A DNA stretch of 64,000 nucleotides from Novosphingobium sp. SG919 (GCF_012932495.1 NZ_JABCNG010000008.1:1-64000); one strand, 5' to 3'. Positions 17,708 to 26,554 are shown, counted from the first letter of the stretch. A program made the numbers and translations. The notes: generated by a model not told the origin, from the letters alone.

Positions 17708-17742
17708 CGAGGATCAAAGTTCTAATCCTCGCGGGGCATCCA
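17708..17742. other. Candidate attachment-site remnant (tRNA 3'-end-like)
   Basis: The sequence agttctaatcctcgcgggg runs into catcca. It looks like the T-loop, T-stem 3' strand and acceptor end of a tRNA with CCA. The matching 5' half of a tRNA is absent; a 6-base arm cgagga pairs with tcctcg but leaves a loop too long for a T-arm. It lies about 100 bases outside the integrase, where an att site is expected. I could not find a second copy at the left end. Confidence 0.3.
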
Positions 17743-17758
17743 GTTTCCCGAAATCGCT

Positions 17759-17862
17759 GATTTAACGCCGCGGCCCACCGCTCGTTCGCGCACGCGGCCG
17801 CGCGCTGCCAAGTCCATTGAGCCCACGCTGAGCGTAGCCTGCGGCGACACGGGCGTTAAATC
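17759..17862. repeat. Distant 11-base inverted repeat enclosing GC-rich sequence
   Basis: gatttaacgcc at the left and ggcgttaaatc at the right are perfect reverse complements, 82 bases apart. The middle can form further short helices. A transcript would fold as one closed structure. It could be a structured RNA or the ends of an old insertion; neither is established. Confidence 0.4.
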
Positions 17863-18035
17863 TTGCCAAGCCGGGCCCCGCAACAGATTGTGTCACTTCG
17901 TTGCGACAGCCCGCAGGCAAACGCCCGCGTGGTGTCCACGTCGGGGAACACGAGCCCCCAGGTATGATTCTTTTCATGCTTTCAGGTGCATGAAATCTGC
18001 TTGCGGATGTATTCGGCGGCCAGGGGAGAAAGCCA

Positions 18036-20006
18036 TTGCGCGCATCGCGTCCGTTTCGATGGTTCGCGGAAATCGGACATGATCCTGCCTTGGCCGTGTC
18101 CCAGGCGGTCAACCTGCAACGCCAGGTGCCCTTGCTCTATGGCCTGCTGCTGATCAATTCGGCGGCGGTGGCCATTACCCACCGCCACCAGGCTCCCGCT
18201 GCGCTCACCGTCAGCGTGCCTGCCGTACTCTTTGCCGTAACGGTCATCCGCATGGTCCATTGGCTGGGCCAGGCGCGGCGTGGCGCACCCAGTCCCGAAA
18301 AGGCGCGGCGGCAGTTGCGGGCAATTACCATCGTCGCCGGGCCGGTTGCCCTGGCTTACGTTGGCTGGTCGCTGGCCTTGGCGCCCTATGGCGGTCCTTA
18401 CGAACAGGCGCATGTCGCGCTGTACATCTCCACCACGGTGATCGGCTGCATCTTTTGCCTGATCGTGCTGCCGCAGGCCGCACTGCTGGTGGCACTGACA
18501 GTGCTCCCCCCGTTCATCATCGTGTGCTTTGCGCGCCAGCAACTGATCTTCGTGACTGTCGGGATCAACGTGGCGCTGGTGCTGGCCGTGTTGCTGCGGG
18601 TGCTGTTCAACAGCTTTGCCCATTTCCGCAACCAGGTTTCGGCCGGAACCCTGCTCGCCGAGCAGCACGAAGAGTTGCAGCGCCTCAACGAGGAAAACCG
18701 CAAGCTGGCCATGACCGACGCCCTCACCGGGCTGGCCAATCGTCGGCTGTTCCATGCCGATCTCGATCGCTGGACCACCAGCGATGGCGGCAACGGCGCC
18801 TTTGCCGTGGGCGTGCTCGATCTCGATCGGTTCAAGCCGATCAATGATACCTATGGCCATCACGTGGGCGATCGCCTGCTTGCCGAAATCGGCGCAAGGC
18901 TGCGCCGTGCTGCCGGCCCCACGGCGCGGGTCTATCGCCTGGGCGGCGACGAATTCGGGCTGATCGACAGCGACGCCAAGGGCTTTGCCCGCACCTGCGA
19001 GCGCTTGCTGCAGCAGATCCAGGCGCCGCTGCACGTGGGAGAAATCGTGCTCCACGTAGGCGGATCGCTGGGCGTGGCGCATTTCCCGCAGGCCGGCACC
19101 AACGCGGCCGACCTGTTCGACCGCGCCGACTATGCGCTCTATCATGCCAAGCACGTGAACGGCGGCGGCGTGTGCGTGTTCACCGCCGCGCTGGAAACCG
19201 CGGTGCGGGCCGACCGGGCGATCGAAGTGGCATTGCAAGCCAGCACGCTGGAAGATGAGCTGAGCATCGTGCTCCAGCCGATCGTCGAGCTTGAGAGCGG
19301 CCGGCTCAGCGCGGTGGAAGTGCTGGCGCGCTGGACCAGCCCCGTGCTTGGGGAAATCTCCGCCACCGACTTCATCGCCGTGGCCGAACGATCGACCGCG
19401 ATCCACAGCATCACCCGCGCGGTGATCCGCAAGGGGCTCAAGGCCGCGCAACAGTTGCCCGAATCCGTGGCGCTGTCGTTCAACATCTCGGCCTGCGACC
19501 TGACATCGGCCACCACGCTGGCTTTCATCCGCCGCGAGATCGAGCGCGCCGGCATTCATCCAGGTCGGATCTGGCTGGAAGTGACGGAAACGGCAGTGAT
19601 GGCCAATGCCGAAGTGGCCGCGCAGGCGCTGCAGGCCTTTCGCGACATCGGCGTGCGCATCGCGCTCGACGATTTCGGCACCGGTTATTCCAGCCTGGGC
19701 TATGTGCAACGCCTGCCGCTCGACAAGATCAAGATCGATCGCAGCTTTGTCTCGGCGCTGAACGAGCCCGGCGGCGACACCATCGCCAAGGCCATGATCA
19801 CCTTTTGCCACGCCATCGGCCTTCCCTGCGTGGCGGAAGGGGTGGAAACGACGGCCCAGCGGCGCATGCTGCAGGAAGCCGGGTGCAAACACGCGCAGGG
19901 CTATCTGTTCAGCAAGCCGTTGCCGCTCGCCGCGCTGCTTGCGCTATGCGCCGATGATGATGCCCAGCCTTGGGCCGAAAGCCAGGGGAAACGGGGCGCC
20001 GCCTGA
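18036..20006 (+). CDS. Membrane-bound GGDEF-EAL cyclic-di-GMP enzyme
   Basis: A 656-residue protein. The first 200 residues hold about six hydrophobic segments and anchor it in the inner membrane. A diguanylate cyclase domain follows (MTDALTGLANRRLF at 226, active-site GGDEF at 303-307), then a phosphodiesterase domain from about 395. There the EAL signature is EVL (428-430) but the metal-binding Glu is kept, as are FNIS, LEVTET, the DDFGTGYSSL loop, KIDRSF and AEGVET. Both activities are therefore possible. The start codon is TTG with GGGGAGAA about 6 bases upstream. It is the first chromosomal gene right of the mobile element and appears monocistronic. Confidence 0.9.
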   Translation: MRASRPFRWFAEIGHDPALAVSQAVNLQRQVPLLYGLLLINSAAVAITHRHQAPAALTVSVPAVLFAVTVIRMVHWLGQARRGAPSPEKARRQLRAITIVAGPVALAYVGWSLALAPYGGPYEQAHVALYISTTVIGCIFCLIVLPQAALLVALTVLPPFIIVCFARQQLIFVTVGINVALVLAVLLRVLFNSFAHFRNQVSAGTLLAEQHEELQRLNEENRKLAMTDALTGLANRRLFHADLDRWTTSDGGNGAFAVGVLDLDRFKPINDTYGHHVGDRLLAEIGARLRRAAGPTARVYRLGGDEFGLIDSDAKGFARTCERLLQQIQAPLHVGEIVLHVGGSLGVAHFPQAGTNAADLFDRADYALYHAKHVNGGGVCVFTAALETAVRADRAIEVALQASTLEDELSIVLQPIVELESGRLSAVEVLARWTSPVLGEISATDFIAVAERSTAIHSITRAVIRKGLKAAQQLPESVALSFNISACDLTSATTLAFIRREIERAGIHPGRIWLEVTETAVMANAEVAAQALQAFRDIGVRIALDDFGTGYSSLGYVQRLPLDKIKIDRSFVSALNEPGGDTIAKAMITFCHAIGLPCVAEGVETTAQRRMLQEAGCKHAQGYLFSKPLPLAALLALCADDDAQPWAESQGKRGAA

Positions 20007-20268
20007 AGACCACCCCCCCTCCAGCGGGGCGTGTGGGCAAGGCGGCCATAACCATCAGAACGGCAGCGCGCGCCCCGCACAGATCAAGGCCAGGGCGCAA
20101 CCCAGCACCGGCAGGCAAGCAAGCGCGTGCGCAGCAAGGCCTGGCAGGGCGCCAAGCGCCGGCCGGGCAGAGAGGGAGAGAGAGAGGGCGCGTACCATCC
20201 CTCTCCCATGATCCCACAAGCCTTAACGGGTCGTAAAAACCGACCAGGCTTTGTGCACGGTTACGCCA

Positions 20269-21429
20269 TCAATCCGATTGCGGCTGCAACCATTCCCACA
20301 GCGCCGCCAGGCATTCGCGGCCCAGCAGCTTGCTGCGTTCCGCGCTCCAGCCATAGACCGCATCGGGCAAGTCGGCATTGTCCTTGAACGGCATTTCCAG
20401 CGTCATCGCCACGCAGCCAAAGCGCTGCGCCACCTGGTTGGTGGACATCGCCAGGTTGCCCTGCCCCGGCCGGCTTTCCGGATAGCCACGCCGCACCTGG
20501 AAATCGGGACTGCGCCGGTCAAGGATGGTGCGATAGCGCTGGTATCCCGCCAACTGTTCGGGCGTGAGGCCGGGAATGCCTTCGAACCCGGCCAGGAACA
20601 CGGCGGGGATCGCCTCGTCGCCATGTACGTCGATGGCAAAGTCCACCCCGGTGGCGTCCATCGCATTGCGGATGGCCAGCACTTCGGGCGAGCGCTGCGC
20701 ACTCGGTTCATGCCATTCGCGGTTGAGATTGACCCCCACCGCGTTGGTGCGCAAATGCCCGCGCACGCTGCCATCGGGATTGCAATTGGGCACGATGTGG
20801 AACGTGCAGGCCTGGCGCAGCGCGCGGCCATGCGGATCGGCCGGATCGGTCAGCGCCTCCAGCGCACCTTCGATCCACCACTCCGCCATCGTCTCGCCCG
20901 GATGCTGCCGGGCATAGAGCCACACCTGGCGCGGACCGTTGCCAAGCGTCAGGCAATCGATCGGCCGCCCGTCGAGCGAGAGCCCCAGCACGCGATGGGA
21001 AACGCCCGGGCTGGCTGCGGCCTCGCTCACCAGGTCGTTATGCCGCTCCAGCGAATAGGGTGCGAAATAGGCAAACCATGCCTGGTCGCCTTCGGGCCGG
21101 TGCCGGATGTGCAGCGTGCCACCATCACGCCCGCGGTCGAAATTCGATTCGGCGCGGGTCCATTCCTGGCGATCTTCGGAAACGCAGGCGGAATAGCCGG
21201 GCCAGCCATCGGGATAGGCCGAAGTGTTGAGGCCGGTAATCGCCAGGTCAAGTTCGCGCCCGGCCACGCCGCTCACGCGGAAATGGAACCACTGGGCAAA
21301 TTCCGACTGGTTGTCGCGGCGGATCGCCAGGGTGGCACGGGCGCCATCGACAGCCAGGACTTCGATATTGCCGGCATCGAAAGCGGCGTTGATCAGGATC
21401 GGGGCGGCAGGGTTTGCGTCTTGCGTCAT
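20269..21429 (-). CDS. M14-family zinc carboxypeptidase
   Basis: A 386-residue cytosolic-type metallocarboxypeptidase. An N-terminal beta-sandwich domain of about 130 residues (ending YFAPYSLERHNDLV) precedes the catalytic domain. Zinc ligands are His176 and Glu179 (ARQHPGETMAEWW) and His269 (IDVHGDE); the catalytic Glu is in MTLEMPFK (about 345). PNCNPDGSVRGHLRTNAVGVNLNREW is the substrate-carboxylate binding stretch. It has no signal peptide, so it should act in the cytoplasm, trimming C-terminal residues from peptides or proteins; the substrate is unknown. The ATG overlaps the stop of the upstream DUF4136-like gene (ATGA), so the two are translationally coupled. Confidence 0.9.
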   Translation of the reverse strand: MTQDANPAAPILINAAFDAGNIEVLAVDGARATLAIRRDNQSEFAQWFHFRVSGVAGRELDLAITGLNTSAYPDGWPGYSACVSEDRQEWTRAESNFDRGRDGGTLHIRHRPEGDQAWFAYFAPYSLERHNDLVSEAAASPGVSHRVLGLSLDGRPIDCLTLGNGPRQVWLYARQHPGETMAEWWIEGALEALTDPADPHGRALRQACTFHIVPNCNPDGSVRGHLRTNAVGVNLNREWHEPSAQRSPEVLAIRNAMDATGVDFAIDVHGDEAIPAVFLAGFEGIPGLTPEQLAGYQRYRTILDRRSPDFQVRRGYPESRPGQGNLAMSTNQVAQRFGCVAMTLEMPFKDNADLPDAVYGWSAERSKLLGRECLAALWEWLQPQSD

Positions 21430-22040
21430 TTGACCGAGATAGTGTCGCCAGACTTGCCGGGAAAGCCTGCAAACAGCGCATGGGCCATGCGCGGGGCCAG
21501 AACATCGGCCGAAGCGGCCGGCGAACCGCTTTTCTCGCTGTTTTCCGCGCGGCCTTCCCACAAAGGCTCGCCAGAGGCGCGATCGCGCAGCACCACGCGC
21601 AGCCAGGTGCTGTCCACCCGGCGCGGACCGCCACCGATGTTGAAGCCAAGGCCAAGGCCAACGCTGCTGTGCCGGCCACCGGTGGCCCCGCCCAGCCCCA
21701 GGCTGACCGGGCCATTGCCCCCGCCGCGCACTTGCGTGTCGTGCTGCACATCCACTTCGGCCACCACGTCAGCCGCGCCAGGTGTTGCCGCGCCAAAGCC
21801 GAGCGCGGCCACTTCGCGCTGCACCGCCAGCAGCCAGGGCTGGTCGGCCAGGCTCTGCGGATCGGCCTGCGGGCTGCCGTTCGGCCCGGCGCTGACGGAA
21901 ACCACCGCCACCGCGCCGTGGCCCAGCCGGGCTACGCTATCGGGCTTGGAAAACCGCGTCACCTGGACAGGCGCGGCAAGTGCTGCAACCGGAACCGCAA
22001 GCGGGGCGGCCATGAGCATGAGAAACGCCAGGCGGCGCAT
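21426..22040 (-). CDS. DUF4136-like periplasmic protein
   Basis: A 204-residue protein with a signal peptide (MRRLAFLMLMAAPLAVPVAALAA). The mature part has FSKPDSVARLGHGAVAVV, then PWLLAVQREVAALGFG, DVVAEVDVQHDT, a Gly-rich middle, and WLRVVLRDRASGEPLWEGRAEN. That arrangement is typical of DUF4136 envelope proteins. The reaction is unknown. It is preceded by a larger paralogue with the same plan and followed by the carboxypeptidase that it overlaps by four bases. Confidence 0.7.
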   Translation of the reverse strand: MRRLAFLMLMAAPLAVPVAALAAPVQVTRFSKPDSVARLGHGAVAVVSVSAGPNGSPQADPQSLADQPWLLAVQREVAALGFGAATPGAADVVAEVDVQHDTQVRGGGNGPVSLGLGGATGGRHSSVGLGLGFNIGGGPRRVDSTWLRVVLRDRASGEPLWEGRAENSEKSGSPAASADVLAPRMAHALFAGFPGKSGDTISVK

Positions 22041-22142
22041 AGGCCCTTCATCCTTCGTGAAATGCCCGCCGAACGCGGATCTGTTTCGAAGATAGGGATG
22101 ACGCCCAAGGCACTCAAGGGCAGGGCACAAGCGCCATGGCGA

Positions 22143-22946
22143 TCAGGGATTGTTTTCGCTGGGCGGTGCCATACCCACCGGCACCATGCCGGCCGGCACA
22201 TTACCCGGCGCGCCAGCATCGGCCACCACCACCTGGCCCTCGGGAAAGCGTGCGAACAGCGCCTTGGCCAGCCGCGCGGCCATCTTGCCATCGTCCAGCC
22301 CGCCTTCGCCCTCGCGTGCCATGCCTTCGGCGTGGCCTTCCCACAGCACGCGGCCACTGGCCTTGTCGCGAATCCGCACGTCCATGCGGGTGGAAACGAT
22401 CGCCTTGGCCGGCTTGGTGAAATCCAGCGCCACGCCCAGCGACACGGCCGAGCCGCGGTTGCTCACCGTGGTGCTCATCGCACCGCTTACCGGAGAACGC
22501 TTCTGCTCTTCGGGCACCACGACCTGGTGGCTCACTGCCACTTGCGCGATCTGGCCGGCATCGGTGGCCGTCTGCGTGTCATAACCATGGCCGACCAGGG
22601 CATCGATCACGGCCGCTTCATAGACCGGCAGCTTGTCTGGCGTGGGTTCGTCGGCGCCCTGCTCCAGGTCCTCGGCTGGCGCATCGACCCCGGCCACCAC
22701 GATCTTGCCCTTGCCCAGCAGCGCCATCGCATCGGCACTGCGATAGGATGTCACGTCGATCTTGCTCGATGGTTCTGGCGCGCTCACGCCACGGCGCGGG
22801 CCGTCATAGCCGCCCCAACCGCCGCCACCAAAACCGGGGCCATAGCCACCCCACCCGCCCCACGGCTGCGCCTGCGCCGCGATGGGCAAAGTCAGGGCGG
22901 CCAAGGCCGGAGCAAGCAGGGCAAGAACACGAACGCGGGCGGGCAT
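22143..22946 (-). CDS. DUF4136-like periplasmic protein, longer paralogue
   Basis: A 267-residue protein with a signal peptide ending AAQAQ, followed by a Gly/Trp/Tyr-rich linker (PWGGWGGYGPGFGGGGWGGY). The core matches the next gene: SYRSADAMALLGKGKIVVAG, AAVIDALVGHGYDT, QVAVSHQVVV, VSLGVALDF, DVRIRDKASGRVLWEGHAEG. The two are clearly tandem duplicates that have diverged. About 100 bases separate them, so they are probably one transcript. Function is unknown; an envelope location is inferred from the signal peptide. Confidence 0.7.
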   Translation of the reverse strand: MPARVRVLALLAPALAALTLPIAAQAQPWGGWGGYGPGFGGGGWGGYDGPRRGVSAPEPSSKIDVTSYRSADAMALLGKGKIVVAGVDAPAEDLEQGADEPTPDKLPVYEAAVIDALVGHGYDTQTATDAGQIAQVAVSHQVVVPEEQKRSPVSGAMSTTVSNRGSAVSLGVALDFTKPAKAIVSTRMDVRIRDKASGRVLWEGHAEGMAREGEGGLDDGKMAARLAKALFARFPEGQVVVADAGAPGNVPAGMVPVGMAPPSENNP

Positions 22947-23168
22947 GGCAAGGAATTCCCATCAATCTGGCCGAACGGCATGACACCAGTGGGCTGTCGC
23001 ACGGCTGAACCACCAGGTTAAACGCGCCAGCGCCCAAAACCATGCGCCACGGCGGGCGGACAGCCCGTTACGGATGGAATTGCCCGGTGGCGGATCAATT
23101 AGCAAATTCTCATAAGTGATCATGCTGCTAGTGCGAAAAGGCAGGCCACAAGAAGGTGATTCGCCGTG

Positions 23169-24188
23169 ATGTTCAAGATCCCCGTTCTCGTCACCGGCGG
23201 TGCCGGCTACATCGGCAGCCATGCCGTGCTGGCGCTCAAGGATGCCGGCTGGCCCGTGGTGGTGATCGACAATCTGGTCACCGGCTTTCGATTTGCCGTG
23301 CCCGATGGCGTGCCGTTCTACCAGGGGGACATTGCCGATGAAGCGCTGCTGGCGCGCATCTTGGCCGAGCAGGGCATCGGCGCGATCATGCACTTCGCCG
23401 GGTCGGTGGTGGTGCCCGAATCGGTGGAAAACCCGCTCAAGTATTATGACAACAACACCGCCCGCACGCGCAGCCTGATCGCGTCGGCCGTGCGCGGCGG
23501 AGTGCGCCACTTCATCTTTTCGTCCACGGCCGCCACCTACGGCATTCCCGAGGTTTCGCCCGTCACCGAAGACTGCCCGCAGCGGCCGATCAATCCCTAT
23601 GGCATGTCCAAGCTGATGACCGAGCTCATGCTGGCCGACACCGCCCGCGCGCATCCGCTCAACTTCTGTGCCCTACGCTATTTCAATGTCGCCGGGGCCG
23701 ATCCCCAGGCGCGCACGGGCCAATCCACCGCCGGGGCGACGCACCTGATCAAGGTGGCGGTGGAAGCCGCCCTGGGCAAGCGTGACAGCGTGGCCGTGTT
23801 CGGCACCGATTTCGACACGCCCGATGGCACCGGCGTGCGCGACTATATCCATGTGACCGACCTTGCCGATGCCCATGTTCTGGCACTTGAGGCCTTGATC
23901 GAGAATCCGGGGCGCTCGCTCACCATGAACTGCGGCTATGGCCGGGGCTTTTCGGTGCTCGACGTGCTCGACGCCGTTGACCGCGCCACCAACCAGCCGA
24001 TCAATCGCGTGCTGCAGGGCCGTCGCCCTGGCGACCCCGATTCGCTGATTTCCGACAACGCCCGCATCAAGGCAACCTTGCCGTGGGTGCCGCGCCATGC
24101 CGATCTCGACACGATCATCGCCCATGCCCTGGCGTGGGAGCGCAAGCTGGGCGAAATGCAGGGCACGCTGACGCCCACACCGGGCTGA
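23169..24188 (+). CDS. galE: UDP-glucose 4-epimerase
   Basis: A 339-residue short-chain dehydrogenase family enzyme that interconverts UDP-glucose and UDP-galactose for polysaccharide synthesis. It has the NAD-binding TGGAGYIGSH, the SSTAATYG segment, the catalytic NPYGMSK (Tyr and Lys), LRYFNVAGAD and the C-terminal RRPGDPDSLISDN, all in the expected places and with normal length. A GTG one codon upstream could also start it. The preceding AAGGTG lies about 10 bases away. It stands alone, divergent from the DUF4136-like pair. Confidence 0.93.
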   Translation: MFKIPVLVTGGAGYIGSHAVLALKDAGWPVVVIDNLVTGFRFAVPDGVPFYQGDIADEALLARILAEQGIGAIMHFAGSVVVPESVENPLKYYDNNTARTRSLIASAVRGGVRHFIFSSTAATYGIPEVSPVTEDCPQRPINPYGMSKLMTELMLADTARAHPLNFCALRYFNVAGADPQARTGQSTAGATHLIKVAVEAALGKRDSVAVFGTDFDTPDGTGVRDYIHVTDLADAHVLALEALIENPGRSLTMNCGYGRGFSVLDVLDAVDRATNQPINRVLQGRRPGDPDSLISDNARIKATLPWVPRHADLDTIIAHALAWERKLGEMQGTLTPTPG

Positions 24189-24296
24189 ACCGCCAACCAT
24201 GATTCAGCCGGGCCACGGTTGACTTTCCACAGGTGGGCCACTAACGGCGCACCTTCAGTTTCGCGCCCGGGTCGGATTCGGGCAAAGGGAATAGTC

Positions 24297-24422
24297 ATGA
24301 AGATTCGCAACAGCCTGAAGTCGCTCAAGGACCGTCACCGGGACAACCGCGTGATCCGCCGCCGTGGCCGGACCTATGTGATCAACAAGACCCAGCGTCG
24401 TTTCAAGGCGCGCCAGGGCTAA
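24297..24422 (+). CDS. rpmJ: 50S ribosomal protein L36
   Basis: A 41-residue, strongly basic protein starting MKIRNSLKSLKDRHRDNRV, with IRRRGRTYVINKTQRRFKARQG at the end. This is the zinc-free, longer L36 form common in alphaproteobacteria, lacking the four Cys/His ligands of the short form. Its start was placed at the internal ATG that yields the known L36 N-terminus. Confidence 0.95.
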   Translation: MKIRNSLKSLKDRHRDNRVIRRRGRTYVINKTQRRFKARQG

Positions 24423-24484
24423 TCAGCCCTTTCGCGCTGGCGGCCCCGGTCCGGCACACCACCGGCAAGGCTGCAACGCTGCTT

Positions 24485-24546
24485 CCAGCCCGCTTCCTGG
24501 CCCGGTAACCGCACCTGTTGCGGCCCCGGCCCAGGAAGCGGGCTGG
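24485..24546. terminator. Large hairpin after rpmJ
   Basis: A perfect 16-base inverted repeat (ccagcccgcttcctgg with its complement 30 bases later) encloses a second small stem, ccgca/tgcgg. It lies between rpmJ and the HAD gene on the same strand. No T-run follows, so it may be a Rho-assisted terminator, an RNA stabiliser or a repeat element. Confidence 0.5.
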
Positions 24547-24598
24547 TTCCGTTTGTGCGCCACGGGCGTGACGCCCACCTTTGCATGGATGCCCTGCC

Positions 24599-25222
24599 AT
24601 GACCGATTCCCCTGCCCAACCAACCGTCGTCGTGTGGGATGTGGGCCGGGTGCTGGTGGAATGGGATCTGGCGTTGCTCTATCGCGATGCCATTCCCGAT
24701 GCGGCAGCGCGCGCGCGTTTCGTGGCCGAGGTGGTGAGCGAGGAATGGCACGGCCAACACGATGCCGGCGTGCCCTGGTCGGACATGGTGCCTGCGCGCA
24801 TAGCCCAATTTCCGCAGCATGCCGCCCTGATCGCCCGCTATGCCAGCCACTGGATGGACAGTATTCCAGGCCCCGTCGCCGGTACGCACGATCTTGTCCG
24901 CCGCCTGGGCGCGCGCACCGTGCCGCAATATGCCATCACCAATTTCGGGGTGGATGCCTGGGCGCTGTTTCGCCCCACGTTCCCGATCCTCGACCATTGC
25001 CGCGATATCGTGGTGTCTGGGGCGGAACGGCTGATCAAGCCCGATCCGGCCATTTTCGAATTGGCGGCGCAGCGGTTTGGCCAGACGCCGGAAACGATGC
25101 TGTTCATCGACGACAACGCCGCCAACATCGCCACGGCCCGCGCCCTGGGCTGGCACACCCACCACTTCACCCAGGGCGCCGCCGCGCTGGAGGCCGACCT
25201 AGTGGGGTACGGACTGCTCTGA
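24599..25222 (+). CDS. HAD-family hydrolase
   Basis: A 207-residue haloacid-dehalogenase superfamily protein of the YihX/2-haloacid type. Motif I is VVWDVGRVLVEWD with the nucleophile Asp; motif II is the ITNFG Thr/Asn; motif III is LIKPDPAIFELA (Lys); motif IV is MLFIDDNAANI (Asp-Asp). A helical cap lies between motifs I and II. These enzymes dephosphorylate small metabolites, often sugar phosphates; the substrate is not known. The ATG used gives MTDSPAQPTVVVWD. It ends one base before the stop of the convergent membrane-protein gene. Confidence 0.85.
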   Translation: MTDSPAQPTVVVWDVGRVLVEWDLALLYRDAIPDAAARARFVAEVVSEEWHGQHDAGVPWSDMVPARIAQFPQHAALIARYASHWMDSIPGPVAGTHDLVRRLGARTVPQYAITNFGVDAWALFRPTFPILDHCRDIVVSGAERLIKPDPAIFELAAQRFGQTPETMLFIDDNAANIATARALGWHTHHFTQGAAALEADLVGYGLL

Positions 25223-26554
25223 TCAGCCGTCCAGTTCGGCCGGCGGCGTCGCGGCCTTGGCGCGCTGCACCAAGAGCTTGTCGATCTTGCGGCCGTCCAT
25301 GTCGACCACTTCGAAGCGCCAGCCCTGCTCGGTGAAATGCTCGCCTTCGGTGGGCAGCTTGCGCAGCACCGAAAGCGCAAAGCCGGCGGCAGTGGCATAG
25401 TCGCGGTCTTCGGGCAGATCGATGCCCAGGCGGTCTGCCATGGCATCGGCCGGCAGCGCACCGGCGATCAGCAGCGAACCGTCCTCACGCTCGGTGATCA
25501 TCGGCCCATCGCCTTCGTCGCCATGGGCCACGAAATTGCCGGCGATCGCGGCCAGAAGGTCGGCCGGCGTGACGATCCCTTCGAGATGGCCATATTCGTC
25601 ATGGACCAGGGCAAGGGCCACTTCGGCCTGCTGGATCACCCGCAGTGCATCCATCGTATCCAGGCGGTCGGGCACGATGGCCGGCTTCTTCATCAGGCTG
25701 GCCAGGTCCGGCTCTGCCCCGCGCAGGCGCGCGGCCAGCACATCGCGCACTTTGACCACGCCCACAATGCGATCGACCGAACCATCGGCCACCAGCAACA
25801 GCGAATGCGGGCTGTCCTCGATCGCGGCGTCCAGGTCTGCGGGCACGGCGTCCTGCTCGATCCAGTGCACTTCGATGCGCGGCGTCATCACCTCGCGCAC
25901 GGGGCGATCGGCCAGGCGCATCACGCTGGCCATCAGCGCGCGCTCTTCTTCCTCGATCACGCCCGAACGCGTCGCTTCGGCAAAGATCATCTGGAGTTCT
26001 TCGGCGGTGACTTCCTGATCTCCGCCGCGCGACAGGCCCAACAGGCGGATGATAAGGCCAGAAGACCGGTTGAGCGCCCAGACGAACGGCGCCGTCACGC
26101 GCGACATGATGACCATGGGTCGCGCTGCCACCACCGCGATCGGCTCGGCCGCATTGAGCGCCAGTTGCTTGGGCACCAGTTCGCCCACCACCAGGCTGAG
26201 ATACGTGGTGATGGCAATGACGAGGGCAAAGCCCGCCTCGGCAGCATAGGCCTGCGGCACGCCGAGCGCTGCCAGCCGCTCGCCCACCGGCCCGCCCAGG
26301 CTGGAACCGGAATAGGCACCGGCCACAATGCCCACCAGGGTGATGCCGATCTGCACGGTCGACAAAAATTTTCCGGGGTCTGCCGCCAGCTCCAACGCCA
26401 CCTTGGCGCCCCCGCGGCCGCTTTCGGCCAGGACTTTCAGGCGGGCTGGCCGTGCCGAGACAATGGCCAGTTCCGACATGGAAAACAGGCCGTTGAGCAC
26501 GACAAGGCCCAGGATCACGAGGGCGTCTGGCCACGGAAAAGAGGTCACGCGCAT
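25223..26554 (-). CDS. CNNM/CorC-type membrane protein with CBS domains
   Basis: A 443-residue inner-membrane protein of the hemolysin-C/YtfL group. The DUF21 transmembrane domain comes first (LVVLNGLFSMSELAIVSARPARLK, then FLSTVQIGITLVGIVAGAYSG and VGELVPKQLALN). Two CBS domains follow (VREVMTPRIEVHWI and the VALALVHDEYGHLEGIVTPADLL segment) and a CorC_HlyC domain (LPEDRDYATAAGFAL) at the C-terminus. Relatives are linked to Mg2+/Co2+ efflux or tolerance; haemolysis is not implied. The gene abuts the HAD gene tail-to-tail with no gap. Confidence 0.88.
   Translation of the reverse strand: MRVTSFPWPDALVILGLVVLNGLFSMSELAIVSARPARLKVLAESGRGGAKVALELAADPGKFLSTVQIGITLVGIVAGAYSGSSLGGPVGERLAALGVPQAYAAEAGFALVIAITTYLSLVVGELVPKQLALNAAEPIAVVAARPMVIMSRVTAPFVWALNRSSGLIIRLLGLSRGGDQEVTAEELQMIFAEATRSGVIEEEERALMASVMRLADRPVREVMTPRIEVHWIEQDAVPADLDAAIEDSPHSLLLVADGSVDRIVGVVKVRDVLAARLRGAEPDLASLMKKPAIVPDRLDTMDALRVIQQAEVALALVHDEYGHLEGIVTPADLLAAIAGNFVAHGDEGDGPMITEREDGSLLIAGALPADAMADRLGIDLPEDRDYATAAGFALSVLRKLPTEGEHFTEQGWRFEVVDMDGRKIDKLLVQRAKAATPPAELDG

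Larger units (their letters stand above)
17612..18035. other. Element boundary with att-like and inverted-repeat sequences
   Basis: No gene is seen. The stretch holds the integrase promoter region, with a tataat hexamer at 17671. It also has a tRNA-end-like segment near 17719-17742 and an 11-base perfect inverted repeat (17759-17769 with 17852-17862) enclosing about 80 GC-rich bases. GGGGAGAA just before 18036 is the ribosome site of the next gene. Confidence 0.5.

Noticed and set aside
17982..19892. A 636-codon minus-strand frame opposite the GGDEF-EAL gene
   Set aside because: It is a shadow of a gene with all catalytic motifs; its composition is typical of antisense frames.
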